Below are positions 22,034 through 24,602 of a DNA stretch of 24,602 bases, piece after piece (position 1 is the stretch's first letter; every line of letters begins with the position of its first letter). Where the stretch lies: positions 1 to 24,602 of the forward strand of contig CAYNFP010000011.1 in assembly GCA_964396655.1 (NCBI GenBank), given 5' to 3'. The translations under genes were made by a program, and so were the position numbers. Under the pieces are notes generated by a model that did no database searches, was not told where the DNA came from, and worked only from the letters and a program-made list of their open reading frames with translations. The DNA is from CAYNFP01 sp964396655 (GTDB lineage: Bacteria > Bacillota_I > Bacilli_A > RF39 > UBA660).

Positions 22034-23254
22034 ATGAATTTAAATAAGAAAAAAACCATATCTATAATTATGTTTTTAATCATTGTAGCAATTATTCTTT
22101 TATTTGTAACATTTTGTTCAAGAAAAGAAGAATCAACTGAATTATCATATTCTGATGCTGAAGGGGTAAACAAACCAGCTTTGTTAGATAACATGAAAGC
22201 TGTCAAATGGGATGGAAATGATTGGGTTGAAGTAAATGATCCTGATACGGATACATCTTGGTATGATTACAAAAAGAAAGATAATAATGAATGGGCAAAT
22301 GCTAAGACAGCCGATGGATCAATGTGGGTTTGGATTCCAAGATATGCCTACAAAATAGTGGATAAAAAAGTAGAAATTATTTTTATTAAAAATACTGATA
22401 ACAAAGTTGATAGCGATTATGCTGTTCATCCGTCTTTTACTAATAAAGTAAGTGCAGGTGGTTGGGATAAAAATATAAGTGGTTTTTGGGTTTCAAAATT
22501 TGAAGCAGGAAAAGAAAATAATAAATTATTATTTTTGCCTAATTTATATTCTTATAACAATATAACAATTGGCGACTCTTATGATACGTGTAAAAATTTA
22601 GATTATAAAGAATCGTCTCCACATTTAATAAAATCAAGCGAATGGGGAGCAGTCGCTTATTTAGCTGTTAGTCAATATGGAAGAGACGGTATTGAGGTTT
22701 CATCTAATAATACAAAAGTAATATTAAATGATACAGATTCAACATCTGTTACTGCTGGAGGAAACGGCATAGATGGTTTAGCTACTTCAGCTAAAGAAGC
22801 TTTAATTAATAACGCTAATCAAAGCACAACAGGTAATGTTTATGGAGTTTATGATATGGCTGGTGGATTATGGGAAAGAGTATCGGCATATATCAATAAT
22901 GGTAATGATAATCTAAAAAACGGGAAATCATTATTAGAAGATGGAAGTGCAGGTGAAAGCAATAAATACAAAACAGTATATGCTTACGACAAAAGTACCG
23001 ATGATAATGAAGATAACTACAATACAAACAAAAATGTAAAAGGTGATGCAATATTTGAAACATCTAATGGTATTGGTAACGGCGAACAATCTTGGTTTGG
23101 TGATTATTCAAGTTTTATGACTGGAAATTCTCCATTTCTTCATAGAGGTGGATCAACTAATAATACAACTGGTGTTGGTATATTCGCATTTAGTAATACT
23201 CCAGGTCAATCAGCAATTGTATTGGGATTTAGATGCAGTATTATAATGGAATAA
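22034..23254 (+). CDS. membrane-anchored SUMF1 / C-type-lectin-fold protein
   Basis: A 406-residue protein with an N-terminal membrane helix (about 9-27) and an extracellular body. The MWVWIPRYAY segment (97-106), FWVSKFEAG, VYDMAGGLWERV and the ending FLHRGGSTNN...GIFAFSN...LGFRCSI are the marks of the formylglycine-generating-enzyme (SUMF1) fold. In bacteria this fold serves enzymes, surface adhesins and the variable proteins of diversity-generating retroelements. The Trp/Asp-rich stretch at 55-90 is typical of similar surface proteins in gut Bacillota. No catalytic Cys pair of true FGE is evident, so binding rather than catalysis is likely (inference). AGGAGG (22021-22026) lies 7 bases before the ATG. 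Confidence 0.75.
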   Translation: MNLNKKKTISIIMFLIIVAIILLFVTFCSRKEESTELSYSDAEGVNKPALLDNMKAVKWDGNDWVEVNDPDTDTSWYDYKKKDNNEWANAKTADGSMWVWIPRYAYKIVDKKVEIIFIKNTDNKVDSDYAVHPSFTNKVSAGGWDKNISGFWVSKFEAGKENNKLLFLPNLYSYNNITIGDSYDTCKNLDYKESSPHLIKSSEWGAVAYLAVSQYGRDGIEVSSNNTKVILNDTDSTSVTAGGNGIDGLATSAKEALINNANQSTTGNVYGVYDMAGGLWERVSAYINNGNDNLKNGKSLLEDGSAGESNKYKTVYAYDKSTDDNEDNYNTNKNVKGDAIFETSNGIGNGEQSWFGDYSSFMTGNSPFLHRGGSTNNTTGVGIFAFSNTPGQSAIVLGFRCSIIME

Positions 23255-23271
23255 ATTTTAAAAATGTATAA

Positions 23272-23321
23272 TTTAACAGAAAATGCACAAAATTTTAATT
23301 TTTTGTGCATTTTCTGTTAAA
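23272..23321. promoter_or_regulatory. perfect 21-bp inverted repeat at the abiE promoter
   Basis: Bases 23272-23292 and 23301-23321 are perfect inverted copies (21 bp each) separated by 8 bases. The right arm covers the -35 region of the abiE promoter. AbiEi antitoxins of the AbiE family repress their own promoter by binding inverted repeats there, so this is a likely operator. It may also act as the 3' hairpin of the upstream gene, though no U-tract follows it. Confidence 0.7.
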
Positions 23322-23324
23322 AGA

Positions 23325-23333
23325 TGATATAAT
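23325..23333 (+). promoter_or_regulatory. extended -10 promoter of abiEi-abiEii
   Basis: TGATATAAT, with a poor -35 (TTGTGC, 23303-23308, 19 bases upstream) inside the inverted repeat. This is the same -10 sequence used in the 15-18 kb cluster. Confidence 0.65.
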
Positions 23334-23358
23334 TGAGTCAATAAAAGAGGTGATTAAT

Positions 23359-23952
23359 GTGGATAAAGCTTTAAAACTCATTGATATCATTAAAAATAAC
23401 GGAGGGTATATTACTGCCAAGGAAATTGAAAGAAAAAATATCAATAGGTATCATTTAATGTTATTGCTTAAAGAAGGCCAAATTATTAGAATTTCAAGAG
23501 GCTATTATTCTTTGAAAAACGGATTTGCAGATAACTTTTATATTATGCTTTCAAAAAGTAAAAGATCTGTTTTTTCTGATGCAACAGCACTTTATTTACA
23601 TGATTTATCTGATAGGAATCCATCTATTTATGATATTACAATTCCTTACGGATATGGAAATAGTTATAAAGATGAAAAGAACGTAAATCTTCATTATGTA
23701 AAAAAAGAATTGTTAGATTTAGGAGTAACTGAAATGACATCTCCATTTGGAATGAAAGTAAGAGTTTATGATGTTGAGAGAACCATTTGCGACATTGTTA
23801 AAAATAAAAATAGAATGGACTCTGAAATTTTTACTAGAGCATTACAACGATACTCAAAATTAAAATCTAAGGATTTAAATAAATTGATGAGATATGCTAA
23901 ACAATTAAAGGTTGATAAAAAGGTTAGAGAGTACATGGAGGTTTTAATTTAA
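23359..23952 (+). CDS. abiEi: AbiEi-type antitoxin of a type IV toxin-antitoxin system
   Basis: A 197-residue protein with an N-terminal winged helix (about 2-52: LKLIDIIKNNGGYITAKEIE...LKEGQIIRISRGYYSL) and a C-terminal AbiEi antitoxin domain (FSDATALYLHDLSDR, DITIP, VRVYDVERTICDIVKNK, ALQRYSK). AbiEi represses its operon through the winged helix and neutralises AbiEii through the C-terminal domain. The start is taken as GTG at 23359, with AGAGG about 8 bases upstream. The longer in-frame reading from 23305 starts inside the inverted repeat, before the -10. Its stop overlaps the AbiEii start by one base (TAATG). Confidence 0.9.
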   Translation: MDKALKLIDIIKNNGGYITAKEIERKNINRYHLMLLLKEGQIIRISRGYYSLKNGFADNFYIMLSKSKRSVFSDATALYLHDLSDRNPSIYDITIPYGYGNSYKDEKNVNLHYVKKELLDLGVTEMTSPFGMKVRVYDVERTICDIVKNKNRMDSEIFTRALQRYSKLKSKDLNKLMRYAKQLKVDKKVREYMEVLI

Positions 23953-24602
23953 TGAATGCAGATAAATTAAAAGCTTTTATCTCAAAAAAATCTTTAGGTG
24001 ACAACGAAAGTTCACAAAGATTATTCCAAATGTTTTATTTTGAAAGAATTCTTGAGAGAATATCACTTAGTAGTTATAAAGGCCAAATAATATTAAAAGG
24101 CGGATTATTATTAAGTTCAATTATTGGTATTGATGAAAGAACTACTAGAGATATGGATGCTACTTTAAAAGGTATTCCAGTATCTGAAGAAAAGATATTA
24201 GAAATATTTAACGAAATACTGAATATCAAACTGGATGATGATATTAACTTTGAAATATACAAAATTGAAGAAATTAGAGAAGATGATGATTACGGAGGGT
24301 TTAAATTAAGTGTTTCAGCTACTTTAGATACCAACAGAACGCCACTATCAATTGATTTAACAGTAGGAGATGCAATTACTCCAAGAGAAATGAAATATAG
24401 CTACAATTCAATTTTTGATGAAAAAAAGATTTCAATAATGGCTTATACATTAGAAACGGTATTAGCAGAAAAGTTTGAAACAGTTATTCGTCGTGGTGTT
24501 TTAAATACTCGAATGAAAGATTTTGGAGATATTCATTCTCTTGTTGATGGCTCACATAAAATAAATCAAGAGAACTTAATATTAGCAATTAAAAATACAT
24601 TT
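23952..24602 (+). CDS. abiEii: AbiEii toxin, nucleotidyltransferase family (partial, cut by window end)
   Basis: The first 217 residues of an AbiEii/MenT-type nucleotidyltransferase; the rest lies beyond the right edge. Visible signatures are LKGGLLLSS (48-56), the metal-binding TTRDMDAT (Asp67, Asp69) with a third acidic residue in LSIDLT, and the later block LAEKFETVIRRGVLNTRMKDFGDIHSL, typical of the family. Such toxins transfer nucleotides to targets; related MenT enzymes modify tRNA acceptor ends. Translation is coupled to the antitoxin by the TAATG overlap. The catalytic residues are intact, so it is probably active. Confidence 0.92.
   Translation, partial: MNADKLKAFISKKSLGDNESSQRLFQMFYFERILERISLSSYKGQIILKGGLLLSSIIGIDERTTRDMDATLKGIPVSEEKILEIFNEILNIKLDDDINFEIYKIEEIREDDDYGGFKLSVSATLDTNRTPLSIDLTVGDAITPREMKYSYNSIFDEKKISIMAYTLETVLAEKFETVIRRGVLNTRMKDFGDIHSLVDGSHKINQENLILAIKNTF

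Noticed and set aside
24074..24262. 62-codon minus-strand frame
   Set aside because: It is antisense to the AbiEii toxin gene, whose motifs read through the whole segment.
1..24602. Mycoplasma-type genetic code (TGA as Trp)
   Set aside because: The genes use TGG for Trp, and none requires TGA readthrough.

Overview
The window is very AT-rich, uses TGG for Trp with ordinary stops, has AGGAGG-type ribosome binding sites, GTG/TTG starts and short U-tailed terminators. This fits an AT-rich Bacillota/Bacilli-type genome, possibly an uncultivated gut lineage (inference). Genes are tightly packed: no gene-free stretch exceeds 300 bases, and the longest gap is about 236 bases around 21.8-22.0 kb.

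Region 1 (1-8.1 kb) is mostly housekeeping. It holds a class I lysyl-tRNA synthetase convergent with a tRNA-dihydrouridine synthase, an anchored InlB-repeat-like surface protein divergent from rplM-rpsI, an HD-domain hydrolase and a small unknown gene. It ends with a two-gene unit of an Abi_2 (AbiD/AbiF-type) HEPN protein followed by an HtrA-like serine protease.

Region 2 (8.2-12.5 kb) is a three-gene operon: a membrane-anchored LTD/chitobiase-like/CotH protein, a VTC polyphosphate-polymerase-domain protein and a DUF4956 membrane protein.

Region 3 (12.5-19.7 kb) is accessory. Two paralogous unknown proteins and a third that shares a short motif with them are followed by two paralogous intracellular M3-like HEXXH metallopeptidases, a tandem pair of PlsC acyltransferases and an exported Cys-rich protein. 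Five junctions from the end of the DUF4956 gene to the first plsC carry near-identical terminator hairpins with a GAAA loop. In three of them the U-tract runs directly into an extended -10 promoter (TGATATAAT), and two of those promoters lie 6-7 bases from an ATG, so those mRNAs should be leaderless.

Region 4 (19.9-24.6 kb) has small unknown genes, a DUF4352-type lipoprotein and a membrane protein. A 45-base 3' remnant of a tRNA-Lys(CTT) follows, running from the anticodon loop to CCA with its terminator; this is the shape of an integration-site scar. Then come an anchored SUMF1/C-type-lectin-fold protein and a type IV AbiEi/AbiEii toxin-antitoxin pair, whose promoter is overlapped by a perfect 21-bp inverted repeat. 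The toxin gene runs off the right edge.

The strongest candidates for something undescribed are the 12.5-17.8 kb cluster with its repeated terminator-promoter junctions, the Abi_2-HtrA pairing, and the CotH-VTC-DUF4956 operon.
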